From the IMG/VR virus record IMGVR_UViG_3300007541_000143, positions 1 through 28,282 of that record: a stretch of DNA of 28,282 nucleotides; one strand, 5' to 3'. The notes under the pieces were generated by a model. The model saw nothing but the letters and a program-made list of their open reading frames with translations, made no database searches and was not told where the DNA came from. Both the position numbers and the translations under genes were made by a program. This stretch comes from a virus. Shown here in pieces: positions 1 through 8,700 of this stretch (position 1 is the stretch's first letter; every line of letters starts with the position of its first letter).

Positions 1-867
1 ATCAAACCAAGAGGAGACTGATTTAGCCTTTGTAAGTTCTTCGGTTGATAGTTTGAACATCTGGTCAAGACCAAGGAGAAGCAGGCGTTCGTTTGCTCTG
101 TTCTTAATATAAGCTTTCAACTCCTCTGCGTCGATTGAGGAGATATTTGCCGAGTTGAAGATATGGTCGATGAAAGCAGACTCCTTGTCAACCACTAATT
201 GAAAACCTTCATAGATGGCTTGACGGTCAGCTTCGGAGAGCCCAGTCTCTTCTACAAGGCGTTTGAAGAGTTGGCATCCAGCTTCGGAGTGAGTCTGCTC
301 GTCAATGGCGCTCCATGAGATGATTTGGGCAAGGCCTTTATACCGGCCGTCTTTATTAAAACTAAGGAGTACGGCGAATGAACTGAATAGGCTTACACCT
401 TCTCCGGCACCGGAGAATACTGCGAGAGAGACTTTGTCTGGGTACTTGGAGAAGAATGTATCGATCTTCGAGCAGGCGATGGGATCATTGATGAACTCCT
501 CGTACTCCTTAAGGCCGAGAACATCATTGAGGTAGGAGTATGCTGCGGCATGGATCGTCTCGAAGAATGAAAAGGCTTTAGCCATTGCCTGGATCTCTGG
601 TTTGGGGAAGATGCGGCAGACCTCATCAGCCCAGTAGCATCCAATACCTAACTCAGCACTAACAAATCCTTTAAGAATCCCAGCAATCACAGCCCGTTCA
701 TCTGGCGTGGAGTTGAATGACCAATCTCTAAGATCTGATTCCATGGCAACTTCTTGATGTCGCCAAACAGAAGCAACTGTTCTTTCATAATAATCATAAA
801 ATATAGGAAAGTCCCAGCCACTTTCCTTTTTATAAAGCATTTTGTTGTGTTCTAGGATGCTAGACAT
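1..867 (-). CDS. nrdB: Ribonucleotide reductase class I small (beta) subunit, C-terminus cut by window edge
   Basis: My translation of the minus strand from the ATG at 867 gives 289 open codons to the window edge, so the C-terminus is missing. The protein houses the di-metal centre and tyrosyl radical that drive reduction of ribonucleotides to deoxyribonucleotides, feeding phage DNA synthesis. Visible ligands by alignment with the E. coli family pattern: E72 (in AELGIG), E103 and H106 (ETIH), E156 (GAGEG), E190 and H193 (DEQTH). Y110, four residues after H106, matches the radical tyrosine. The first ligand is Glu where E. coli has Asp. The large subunit gene is not in this window. An extended -10 promoter lies 34 bases upstream, overlapping the stop codon of the preceding gene. 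No clear Shine-Dalgarno site is seen. The thioredoxin at 25,372 is a plausible electron donor. Confidence 0.95.
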   Translation of the reverse strand, partial: MSSILEHNKMLYKKESGWDFPIFYDYYERTVASVWRHQEVAMESDLRDWSFNSTPDERAVIAGILKGFVSAELGIGCYWADEVCRIFPKPEIQAMAKAFSFFETIHAAAYSYLNDVLGLKEYEEFINDPIACSKIDTFFSKYPDKVSLAVFSGAGEGVSLFSSFAVLLSFNKDGRYKGLAQIISWSAIDEQTHSEAGCQLFKRLVEETGLSEADRQAIYEGFQLVVDKESAFIDHIFNSANISSIDAEELKAYIKNRANERLLLLGLDQMFKLSTEELTKAKSVSSWFD

Positions 868-900
868 ACTAATGAGTGAATGGGTGGTGAAAAGAATCTT

Positions 901-909
901 ATTATATCA
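901..909 (-). promoter_or_regulatory. Extended -10 promoter for nrdB
   Basis: The minus strand reads TGATATAAT, an exact extended -10 (TGnTATAAT), ending 33 bases before the nrdB ATG. No good -35 is seen, as is normal for extended -10 promoters. It overlaps the TGA stop codon (909-907) of the upstream gene. The same element occurs upstream of two other genes here (3307-3315 and 25,327-25,335), which supports a shared promoter class read by host-type sigma factor. Confidence 0.65.
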
Positions 910-1434
910 GATTTCCGCTTCAGGGAAACGATAATGCATCTGATCGGAGATGGAAGCGGGGAGGGTCACATTAAGAACCTTGTAGGCAGCCTCAAGGGCC
1001 TCCTTACGGGTTGATTTGTGAGGGCTCTTATAAGTCTCCTTATTGCCGCGGAGTTTGGGAATTACTGAGTAGAAGTATTCCTTGTCGGGGTGGGTCACAA
1101 GATAGTAGTGGTAGCCTCTCTGTCTGCCATCTTCCACAACAACTTCCTTATCTTCGAGGTGGAGCTGACCTACGTCGTACGGATGGGAGCCCTCTGGCTC
1201 TTCTTGGTTGGCCTCTTCCCCGCCATATGAGCAGTGATCGGAAGACCCGCGGGGGGTATCGGCGGCTCCAAACTTGCCTTCTGGATCGACGTATTGGGAA
1301 TGGTAGTCATCTTCACCCGACTGGGGACCCGGCTCAATAAGCTCTACATTCTTATTTGTCTTACCGGTATCTTTGCCAGGCTCAGCATATTCGGCTACTC
1401 CCCATCCCTCGGGAACTCTTAACTCATTATCCAT
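907..1434 (-). CDS. Unknown acidic protein, 175 aa
   Basis: I do not recognise this protein. The N-terminal half (about residues 1-100) is rich in Glu, Asp, Gly, Ser and Pro and looks disordered. The C-terminal part, from about residue 105, is more ordered, with a Tyr-rich YHYYLV segment, then a basic stretch around KSPHKSTRKEALEAAYKVL that suggests one helix. There is no signal peptide or membrane segment. The start ATG at 1434 has a short TAGG motif about 7 bases upstream, better than most starts in this window. It lies between homing endonuclease 1 and nrdB in the same direction, and its stop overlaps the nrdB promoter, so nrdB can be transcribed independently of it. Confidence 0.7.
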   Translation of the reverse strand: MDNELRVPEGWGVAEYAEPGKDTGKTNKNVELIEPGPQSGEDDYHSQYVDPEGKFGAADTPRGSSDHCSYGGEEANQEEPEGSHPYDVGQLHLEDKEVVVEDGRQRGYHYYLVTHPDKEYFYSVIPKLRGNKETYKSPHKSTRKEALEAAYKVLNVTLPASISDQMHYRFPEAEI

Positions 1435-1449
1435 AATAAACCTAGTGGT

Positions 1450-1455
1450 ATTATG
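1450..1455 (-). promoter_or_regulatory. Weak candidate -10 box for the 175-aa gene
   Basis: The minus strand reads CATAAT, five of six matches to TATAAT, about 15 bases upstream of the ATG at 1434. It lacks the TG of the extended -10 seen at three other places and no -35 is recognisable. It sits in the 64-base gap after homing endonuclease 1. Offered as a possible start of transcription only. Confidence 0.25.
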
Positions 1456-1498
1456 TCTTTAAACTATAAAACCCCCAGAGGATTTAGTACCAATAATA

Positions 1499-2263
1499 TT
1501 AGATTAGTTTATATCCTAATACAAATCCTTCTCCAGGGCATTCTTTTGAAAATTTTCTAATCTCTCCATTATTCCACCACTTTTTTCCAAATGCTAAACT
1601 GTTCTCTCCCTTTCCATGTGATAAAGACATTTTTTGTCTAGTTTCTATAGAATGTTTTTTACCAAATAATGGATGTTTTGATCCAGTTCTACCAAAGCAA
1701 GGCGCTAATTTCCCACGTTTACCCCACATATTATTTTTCTCTCCTTTTTTATTTTCTGAAGAAGATGGTAACTGTCCTCTGACAAATTCTGGACCGGGGG
1801 AGAACTGACTTCTTGTTTGAATAAGGCCATTATTCCACCATACTAATTTCTGTTGTATCTTACTCAGCTTTTCTTTATGTTCTTTTTCTTTCATTTTTTG
1901 TTTCATTTTTTTACTTATTAAAATCTTAGTTTCAAGACTATGAGATTTACCCTCCATAGGATTTCTTTTTTCTCCGTAATCAAATTTTTTAGAAGTTTGT
2001 TTTCTTTTATTTGCAAAGTGAGGATTAATATCTACTTGATAAAAATTATGTAAATTTATTTCTGCATCTATAGCCTCTTCTCTTGAAGAGAAAGTTTGAA
2101 TAATAATTTTTTCGGAGGGTTTAAATTTTTTATCGGAAAAACTACCTAAATAAGTGGTGTCTAAATCTGGATGAGTATTAGTGCTTCTGGCTCCTATATA
2201 ACCTCTTCCCCATAACTCATATGAGTAGTACACATAATGATATTTATGTTTATAATTTCGCAT
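1499..2263 (-). CDS. GIY-YIG homing endonuclease 1
   Basis: A free-standing homing endonuclease of 254 aa, expected to cut phage DNA lacking the gene and spread itself by repair. The N-terminal GIY-YIG nuclease domain (about 8-90) shows YVYYSY, GYIGARS (21-27) with catalytic-type R26, the helix EAIDAEINLH with metal-binding-type E68, and NPHFAN (80-85). The C-terminal part holds NUMOD3-like DNA-binding motifs (about 103-118 and 200-215, pattern GKKHSIETRQKMS) and two copies of a WWNNG motif (142-146, 229-233), each followed by an aromatic/Pro/Gly stretch. The same layout is in the second endonuclease (24,500-25,276). The gene is AT-rich and Lys-rich compared with its neighbours, as expected for a mobile gene. 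Its ATG follows a hairpin that buries the SD. Confidence 0.9.
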   Translation of the reverse strand: MRNYKHKYHYVYYSYELWGRGYIGARSTNTHPDLDTTYLGSFSDKKFKPSEKIIIQTFSSREEAIDAEINLHNFYQVDINPHFANKRKQTSKKFDYGEKRNPMEGKSHSLETKILISKKMKQKMKEKEHKEKLSKIQQKLVWWNNGLIQTRSQFSPGPEFVRGQLPSSSENKKGEKNNMWGKRGKLAPCFGRTGSKHPLFGKKHSIETRQKMSLSHGKGENSLAFGKKWWNNGEIRKFSKECPGEGFVLGYKLI

Positions 2264-2286
2264 AAAAAAGCTCCTATATAGGAGCT
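2264..2286 (-). promoter_or_regulatory. Hairpin with T-run that buries the RBS of homing endonuclease 1
   Basis: AGCTCCTATATAGGAGCT (2286-2269, minus strand) is a perfect 18-nt palindrome. It is followed directly by TTTTTT and then the endonuclease ATG at 2263. The 3' arm holds AGGAG, placed 7 bases before the ATG, a good Shine-Dalgarno sequence that would be base-paired when the hairpin forms. The same element has the form of an intrinsic terminator for the upstream 309-aa gene, which stops at 2314. Established for T4 I-TevI and for Aeh1 mobE: hairpins hide the start of homing endonuclease genes on read-through transcripts. Application here is inference. Confidence 0.75.
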
Positions 2287-2313
2287 CTAAACTATACTCT
2301 GATTAAATTAGAC

Positions 2314-3243
2314 TCAAAAATCCAAAGAAAGTCCTTCTTCATCCGCTTCTTGTGCGGAAAGCAACAGAGTTGAACGAATTCGAATACGGCCATTTTCAAG
2401 CTCTTCTTTGCTCCGCAGGGTGAGGGTAGCGGGCTTCTCGCGGTTGATCTCGGGCTTGGTAGCCAGGAGAGGGCGGATGGAGCTATGTGCCCATGCACCG
2501 GAAACCTTGCCTTCCTCAGGAAGGTTGTCAATGAGGATGCGGTAGGTCAGGCCATAGGAGGTCTTACAGGGGTAGTAACCAACAACCGAATAAGGGGTAT
2601 TTACATCCAACTCACGGAAGTCAACTTCTTCATCGGCTTCAATGCGAGGGCCGGAAGAAGCACCCTTAGCGGTCACGGGTTGCAGAAGAGCGACCACATC
2701 TTCGGGTTTTTTCTTGAGCAGGGCGTTAAGAGCTTTGGGCTCGGTGGGGTTTTCCCAATCGGTAAAGCGGACAGCGACGGGAAGGACAGTCTGACCGTCT
2801 TCGGTATCAACAGAGACGAAGAGGCAGGGGTCTTCACCACGACCAGAGAAGTTGAAGGAGCCGAACTCGGCCTCCATCTCACGACCATCGGCAGTCATGA
2901 AACCACCCTTCGCAATACCAACGGGGATGAAGCGAGGACCCCATTGGATGTAGAGTTTACCGGTCTCAGTACCCTCGACGCCATCAGCACCGACCTTGAG
3001 GACCGGGCCGAAGAGACGGAAATATACACCATCACGGGATTTGATGAGGAAGGTGTTCTCATCGAGAGGGAGCTCTTGGCCAGTCAGAAACTGGAAGACG
3101 GTGTCCAGTTCCTTACGCATCACCTTGGGGAGGTTGGCGTTGGGGAGTTGGGTATATTCCGAGGTGTATTCACGGCCAGAGAGCGGGGCAAGTTGGGGTG
3201 CATTGGTGCTCAGGTCAATGGTCGTGATGTTAAAAGTTGCCAT
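2314..3243 (-). CDS. Unknown 309-aa protein with acidic C-terminal tail; possible OB-fold/ssDNA-binding protein
   Basis: I do not recognise the family with certainty. The reading frame has an upstream ATG at 3300, but the -10 element at 3315-3307 would put transcription start at about that position, leaving no leader. I therefore choose the ATG at 3243 (protein begins MATFNITTIDLS), giving a leader of about 57 bases. The protein is soluble, beta-rich in pattern, without signal or membrane segments. It ends in an acidic stretch with terminal Phe (EADEEGLSLDF), which recalls the acidic tails of single-stranded DNA-binding proteins. The C-terminal third (from about residue 205) could be an OB-type barrel. 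It has its own promoter, and codon use is GC-richer than in the flanking genes, consistent with strong expression. A hairpin terminator follows. Alternatives: a structural or other replication protein. Confidence 0.7.
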   Translation of the reverse strand: MATFNITTIDLSTNAPQLAPLSGREYTSEYTQLPNANLPKVMRKELDTVFQFLTGQELPLDENTFLIKSRDGVYFRLFGPVLKVGADGVEGTETGKLYIQWGPRFIPVGIAKGGFMTADGREMEAEFGSFNFSGRGEDPCLFVSVDTEDGQTVLPVAVRFTDWENPTEPKALNALLKKKPEDVVALLQPVTAKGASSGPRIEADEEVDFRELDVNTPYSVVGYYPCKTSYGLTYRILIDNLPEEGKVSGAWAHSSIRPLLATKPEINREKPATLTLRSKEELENGRIRIRSTLLLSAQEADEEGLSLDF

Positions 3244-3306
3244 GTTAGTTAGTTCTCTTAGTGTAATGGTCTCTTGGAGGAAAGATCTCTCTTTGCTCAC
3301 TTGGAT

Positions 3307-3315
3307 ATTATATCA
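3307..3315 (-). promoter_or_regulatory. Extended -10 promoter for the 309-aa gene
   Basis: The minus strand reads TGATATAAT, identical to the element before nrdB. It lies 63 bases upstream of the chosen ATG at 3243 and only 6 bases upstream of the alternative ATG at 3300, so it helps decide the start. An inverted repeat (3320-3338) sits immediately upstream where a -35 or activator box would be. Confidence 0.65.
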
Positions 3316-3319
3316 CGGA

Positions 3320-3338
3320 TCTAGATTTCAGGTCTAGA
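3320..3338 (-). repeat. TCTAGA inverted repeat upstream of the -10 element; possible operator or activator site
   Basis: TCTAGA, a 7-base spacer, then TCTAGA. Because TCTAGA is itself palindromic, the pair is both a direct and an inverted repeat. It begins 4 bases upstream of the extended -10 at 3315-3307 and so covers about positions -18 to -36 of the promoter. This is the region used by activators such as MotA in T4 middle promoters, or by repressors. Chance occurrence cannot be excluded in AT-rich DNA. Confidence 0.35.
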
Positions 3339-3359
3339 GCCTTGATACATTTCTTTAAA

Positions 3360-3668
3360 CTACTTTTTGTCCGACTCGAGATAGGCCAGATAAGTCTGAG
3401 CCTCGAGGCGGAGGGAGTAGAGTTGGGTGGAGAGGGGATTGAGGGAGCAGAGGGCAGGGATGAAAAGTACCAGCCTATCCCCTACCCACCACTGTCTCTC
3501 AAAAGGACATTTGGAAGGGATGGTCGCCACCCATTTCTGAGCCAACTCCGGCGTCCAAACCTTAGGCCTAAGCCATGGGAGGTAGAGTTTAGGAACCTTC
3601 TCCACTAACTTCCCCCACCACTTGGGTGGTCGAGCCTTCCGCCCGGAAGATGATATAGATGTAATCAT
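3360..3668 (-). CDS. Unknown Trp-rich small protein, 102 aa
   Basis: I do not recognise this protein. It starts at the ATG at 3668, which overlaps the stop of the upstream fibre gene as TAATG, so translation is probably coupled; a longer frame from 3689 would overlap the fibre gene without need. Seven of 102 residues are Trp (KWWGK, PWL, VWT, KWV, QWWV), and the N-terminal half is strongly basic with many Pro. A moderately hydrophobic stretch (about 67-78, LVLFIPALCSL) is short for a membrane helix. Position directly after a fibre gene suggests a role with fibres, such as an assembly chaperone or small tail component, but this is inference from location only. Confidence 0.65.
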   Translation of the reverse strand: MITSISSSGRKARPPKWWGKLVEKVPKLYLPWLRPKVWTPELAQKWVATIPSKCPFERQWWVGDRLVLFIPALCSLNPLSTQLYSLRLEAQTYLAYLESDKK

Positions 3669-5755
3669 TAACTTACATTCAAAGTCCAACTTCTGGCATA
3701 TACATTACCAGATATATCTACCTCTCTCAAACGTGAGACAGACCAATTTCTTACAAAAGTATTATCAGTTTCGAGTCCAGCATCAGCAGTAGAGTCATAG
3801 GCTGTAAACCAAACTTTTAAATTACTATTATCTATTTTTTCTTTTTTGACTATTTTTATTGGCCTTGATAGTCCAGATGCAGTTGTATTTGAGTTTATAA
3901 TAATATTTATATTTGAACCATCAGCACTTACAACCGTGGAATCTTTAAAGGTAATCTTATAATGTTTTTTATTGTCAGCATTTAAGGTTTCGTATCCGGT
4001 TGTAGCATTACCTTCATCATCTTCTGATTGTGGAATTATAGTAACATCGGGAGTTGAAAGGGTACTTGAGGCGGCGGTAGTGGTATTAGCATCGTCATCG
4101 AATACGTGGGTTATATCATCAGTAGCCGTGTTAGATGCGGTATCATCTATCGTAAACCATACTGCTAGCTTATTTGAACTTAATTGTTCGGTTTTGGATA
4201 CTGTTAATTCTGTTCTAATACCATCCGCAGTTAAATCTTGATCAGAAGTAACAGAGATATTAGATACATCAGAGGCAACTACAGTACTATCATTGAACTG
4301 TACTTCATAATATTTTCTGGATGTGGTATCTAAACTCGTTTGTGTAGTATCTGTCGGATTTTTTTCTGTAACAGTTATTCTATTATCAAATGTTAATGAA
4401 GTTGTTTTAAAGAAATCGCTATCAAAAATATGTAGTACTTTATAATCCGAGCCTAAAGTGCCTAAACTTTCGCTAGGAGAACTTGCACCCGCTATTCCTC
4501 TGAAGTCTGACAGACATACTGGATCGGTAAATGAAGTTTTTGACGTTTGTAACGACGGAATTCTAAATCTAATCTTACTCGAATGGCTCCTATAATCATC
4601 AATGCAATAACCATCAGCAGTTGTATCATTAGAATCAGTAACCCAAGCTCTTGATTCAACTGTAGACATACATATAGGTCCAGAACTAGATACCGCTTCT
4701 CTTACACTTACTACTTCAACAGTAACATATTGATCATCATAATTACCACCGCCTCCATCTTCATATTGCCATTGGACCTTGTTGCCACCATTTTTTGAAA
4801 TTGCTACTCCGGTTGCGCAATATGGCCAAGGAGAAAATTCTTCAATGCTGGAAGGTACACAAGAACAAGATTCTGTTTTGTTACCATCACTATCAGTACT
4901 TTCAACGCAGACTAATTCATATAACTGCCTCCAAGGAGCAGGACCTGGGACTGAACTATGACTAAATACGTAATTATAATCTCCCCCATCAACATTATAA
5001 GCATAGAAAATATTAGTACCAGAAATACTATTATTAGTATACTGACCTTTAGAATACGGTTCTCCCGAAGTATTAGGATCTAAATCAGAACATGTAGGTA
5101 TATTAAAGCTAAATCCCTGCGTCCAGTCAGCATTGACCTGATGAGTTATCTTAAGAGTAACTAATTTATTAGCATAGTTCTTAAGATTAAGAGTTATTTC
5201 ATTGTCTCCAGTTTTTGTGATTTGTAGACCACCTGTTGCAGATGTTCCAGTCGGTGGAGAACCACATGAGGGTGGAACAGGTTCAGACCAAGGGCCTGGA
5301 GGACAGGAGGTAGGACCGGTTACTGTAACTTCGCCGCCGGTGACTGGATCTGTGCCTCCAACAGCTCCATCAAATCTTACGACTTTAAGAGTATTAAGAG
5401 TTATCTTAGCATTGACATCGACACCAATCCCATCTCCGTCATAAAAAACGATCTTTCTATCACTTTCTTTTTTTAGCTCTAAGGAAGTATCTTTTGCCGT
5501 ATAACTTACAGCATGTTCAACTACTGAGTCTTGGGCACCTGAAAGATTAAACTTGATCGTTTCCGATCCAGATTCTCTAGAATCTGGCCTGGAAAAAAAT
5601 ATCGATCTCCCATCCGCTTCGAAAGAAAGTGTCTTTAGGGCGATACCAGAATCAGACGCATTATCATCCCAAGTAATAGTAATACTGGCTTTAACATAAT
5701 TAACTCCGGCCTCTATTTTAAAGTTTCCACTTCCAGTAAATCTTATGGCACTCAT
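3668..5755 (-). CDS. Tail-fibre or adhesin-like protein with C-terminal tandem repeats, 695 aa
   Basis: A long, Ser/Thr/Asp/Asn-rich, beta-rich protein without signal peptide, typical of phage fibres or surface adhesins; no family assigned. Two related modules of about 75 residues lie near the C-terminus (about 481-553 and 598-671). Both share the pattern YxVQFxDSTVV/YKITFKDSTVV, then NIxV/NINI, then a Lys-rich strand and VWFT. The middle third (about 150-420) has many cysteines, including a CSCVP motif at 297-301, and a Pro/Gly-rich linker at 149-170. The start at 5755 follows the stop of the 1664-aa fibre gene by 3 bases, with GAGGG about 10 bases upstream as a fair SD. It ends in a TAATG overlap with the Trp-rich gene. 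Likely part of the host-recognition cluster. Confidence 0.75.
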   Translation of the reverse strand: MSAIRFTGSGNFKIEAGVNYVKASITITWDDNASDSGIALKTLSFEADGRSIFFSRPDSRESGSETIKFNLSGAQDSVVEHAVSYTAKDTSLELKKESDRKIVFYDGDGIGVDVNAKITLNTLKVVRFDGAVGGTDPVTGGEVTVTGPTSCPPGPWSEPVPPSCGSPPTGTSATGGLQITKTGDNEITLNLKNYANKLVTLKITHQVNADWTQGFSFNIPTCSDLDPNTSGEPYSKGQYTNNSISGTNIFYAYNVDGGDYNYVFSHSSVPGPAPWRQLYELVCVESTDSDGNKTESCSCVPSSIEEFSPWPYCATGVAISKNGGNKVQWQYEDGGGGNYDDQYVTVEVVSVREAVSSSGPICMSTVESRAWVTDSNDTTADGYCIDDYRSHSSKIRFRIPSLQTSKTSFTDPVCLSDFRGIAGASSPSESLGTLGSDYKVLHIFDSDFFKTTSLTFDNRITVTEKNPTDTTQTSLDTTSRKYYEVQFNDSTVVASDVSNISVTSDQDLTADGIRTELTVSKTEQLSSNKLAVWFTIDDTASNTATDDITHVFDDDANTTTAASSTLSTPDVTIIPQSEDDEGNATTGYETLNADNKKHYKITFKDSTVVSADGSNINIIINSNTTASGLSRPIKIVKKEKIDNSNLKVWFTAYDSTADAGLETDNTFVRNWSVSRLREVDISGNVYARSWTLNVS

Positions 5756-5758
5756 AGA

Positions 5759-8700
5759 TCAGTTACCCTCTAACTTTTTAACTCTATCAGATAGCTCCTT
5801 AATCGCTTCGATGAGGACAGGGATAAGTGATTGATAGGATACCTTATACATGTCTGAAGTCTTGTCGTGAGAGACAACTTCTGGGACAATACTCTGTACC
5901 TCTTGAGCGATTAGGCCAAGATGGGGGATACCCGGATCCGCTTTGAGTTCATAAGAAACTCCACGAAGGCCTTCAATCTTCTCGAGCGAGTTATTGATAG
6001 AGATAACATTCTGCTTTAACCTAATATCTGAGAAAGCACAGATATCAGCTGTTGCAGTTACACTATTAAACTCGACATCCGCGGTTTTTGCTACATCCTG
6101 TCCGATTGAAATCGTATACTGATTGAAGTCATCATCAGGGTTGTCTGGATCATCACCCGCATTAGTAACAACTTTAACAGTAACTCCGGTTCCTCCTTCA
6201 ACAAATCCAGATAGTCTGGTGTCGAGTTCTTGGGCAAGTTGGAGAGCAGAAACAACTACTTTATCTGAAACCCCGGTTAATCCTTTGAGGTTTCTAGCCC
6301 CGGCAATCTCTTCAGGTTTGGCTAGTTGAACTAGGCCAGCCTTATTATCAGATGCATATGCCGCGTGAGAAGAATCAATAAATCCAGTAGTGGAGTTAAT
6401 CGAGGTACTCTTGGATAGAAGAATCTCACCAGCGCCTTGGAAAATAATCTTACTCTTATCATTCATCAAGACAGTGTTCTTAATGATGACGTTATTAAGT
6501 ACCTGGTTAGTGATATTTCCAGGTTCATTATCCGCCTTTAGAGGAATGGCGTATTGCTCACCGGAGCGGAGGTCGAAGACTGTAGTACCGATATAGTAAC
6601 TACCTTCTTCATTCATGCCAGTAGCATAAACTCTACCACCATTTTCCTCAACAATGATCTTACCAAGAGCAAAGTCTTGCTCAAGAGGATCACCTTGGAA
6701 GGTTGGGAAGGCAGTATCATAGTTAAGATATCCGGTCCATTCCCAAGTATGACCTGAGGCACGGATTACTGAAGGACGACGGAGACCAATGAGAATACCT
6801 TCATCTGAAGTGGAAAGCGATTCTTTGACTAAGATTCTTTCTGTGCTCGGAGCAATCGCCCGATTCTTATCAAACTCAACCCCGGCTCTAGCTTTTAGTT
6901 TTTCTAGAGCGATTCTAGTAATAGAATCGCCAGGATCTTCAGTTAATTCTGGTTCATCAAGGTCGATAGTTGGGAATACTCCTCCGGCAAATACGTCTCT
7001 CGCAGTACTTCCGGTGGTGATATAAGTTACATACTTATCAATATCCAGAACTAGATTTTCTCTCGGTACACCAGGACGGAATACATCATTGTACGGAATA
7101 ACCTGAGTGATGGTTAATGGATCTTCGATTAGATCGCCTTGGTTTAAGGGGTAACCCTTAGAAGTTACTTGCTTTTCAAGTACATAGTAGGGCTGCGGTC
7201 TTCTAATGCCTAGGTTTCTATTAAATCCAGATAGAATCGTTCTATAAACCCTCTCGTCATTAGTTCTTGAATCGACCCCTCTGATGATTTTAATAGATGA
7301 TCTATCAAAAATAAATGGGATTTCAGCTATCGCTGAATTCGGAGCTGTTCCTGGAGCAATTACATATTTAAACGCAAAATCAAACTTCTTAAGTAAGAAA
7401 CCATCTCCGTCATCGTCGTTAGTTTCTTCTACAACCTGTGAGGTATCAATAGCAAAATACCAAGATGATTCGGTTTCATCCCAGAAGAATACTTTCGATC
7501 TCGAGTCTAATTGAGTAAAACCCGCGGACTTTGAAGTAGGAAGTTTTATTTCTCCGGTATATAGAATCGAGTTTCCTTCTTCATCAAATCCAGATACATA
7601 AATTCTTCTTCTATTTACGTAAGTACTTCCACCAGCATGTACAAAAGTACCATCAGGTTTTTCTTTTGTATAAGAAAACTGACCGAAGGCCGCGTTATCA
7701 GCGCTTGGAGGATTTAGAAAATCAAATGTGTTTACATCACTATTATCAAAGTAGATTCTAATCTCTGAAGGAGCGGAGAATCCAACAGCGTTATTTTCGA
7801 TCCATTTCTTAGTCCGGGCATAGTTGATGATTAATCCAGTATTGATCTCAGTATCAACTATCGTGGCAGATCTATTGGCGAAGCAATTATTTCCTTCTGG
7901 ATCAGTTTCTTCTCCCTTCTTACAAGCATACTTAAGTGGCAGAGGAGGAATAATCTCAAGAAGTCTAGTTCCTCTGTAATCACCTACGCCTGGAATTCCT
8001 TCATCTTGGCTAAAAGATCTATTCTTATATCCGATACCTCTTAATGAGATATCACCGAAATCAGAACATGAGTTTGTGATTGAAAGATCAGCACCCTCAT
8101 CAGCGATAAAGTGATCTGCGTTACCGATGACGAAACAAGATACAATTTGAATGGTAGCGTCATTACTTCCTCTAAAACCCCAATGACGATACTTAAAGCG
8201 ATCGTTAGGACTTACTCTGTAGGTTTTACCACCACCCGTTTGTTTGTTAGTCGGAGGATCGAGGTAATAACCTTCTTCATTGAAGCAGTTGGGATCAGTT
8301 TGTAGCGAAACTTGAGTAAAGTTCGCAGTAACCATTGACTTGAAACCAGAGACCAATGCGCCATCAGCCCACATTCCGCTAAGACCGAAAATTGATCTTA
8401 CAGAACAGTTGAATACATAGGGTGAGGAAGATCTGGTCGAGTTAATATCAGGCAGATCAAAAGCTTTAGAGGAAGAAGAGCCATCTCTATATAACTTTGT
8501 AGGACCTGGATAAGCAGTAGGGGCATCTGGTCTTGAGTCAGAGAAAGGTAGACCTGTCTGGTTCTCTTCCTCGTCAGTTTGTCTAAGATTCTTACTCTTA
8601 GGAATAGGAGCAACGATGGTAGTTTCAGCATTAATTGCTTCTAAGCCTTGACTGCCCCATCCGTCAAATGTATTGAACAGTGAGTTAAGCTTCTTATAAT

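Noticed and set aside
1461-1485. Possible terminator after homing endonuclease 1 (CCTCTGGGGG then TTTT on the minus strand)
   Set aside because: The pairing leaves almost no loop, so a stable hairpin is not possible.
2485-3252. Long plus-strand open frame of 255 codons opposite the 309-aa gene
   Set aside because: It is antisense to a gene with its own promoter, better codon use and a terminator-like hairpin; its protein has no recognisable motif. A shadow of the GC-richer gene.
2314-3300. Longer version of the 309-aa gene starting at the ATG at 3300
   Set aside because: The extended -10 at 3315-3307 would start transcription at about this codon, leaving no leader or RBS; the ATG at 3243 fits better.
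3342-3608. Plus-strand open frame of 88 codons opposite the Trp-rich gene
   Set aside because: Antisense to a gene that is coupled by TAATG to the fibre gene; no motif or RBS of its own.
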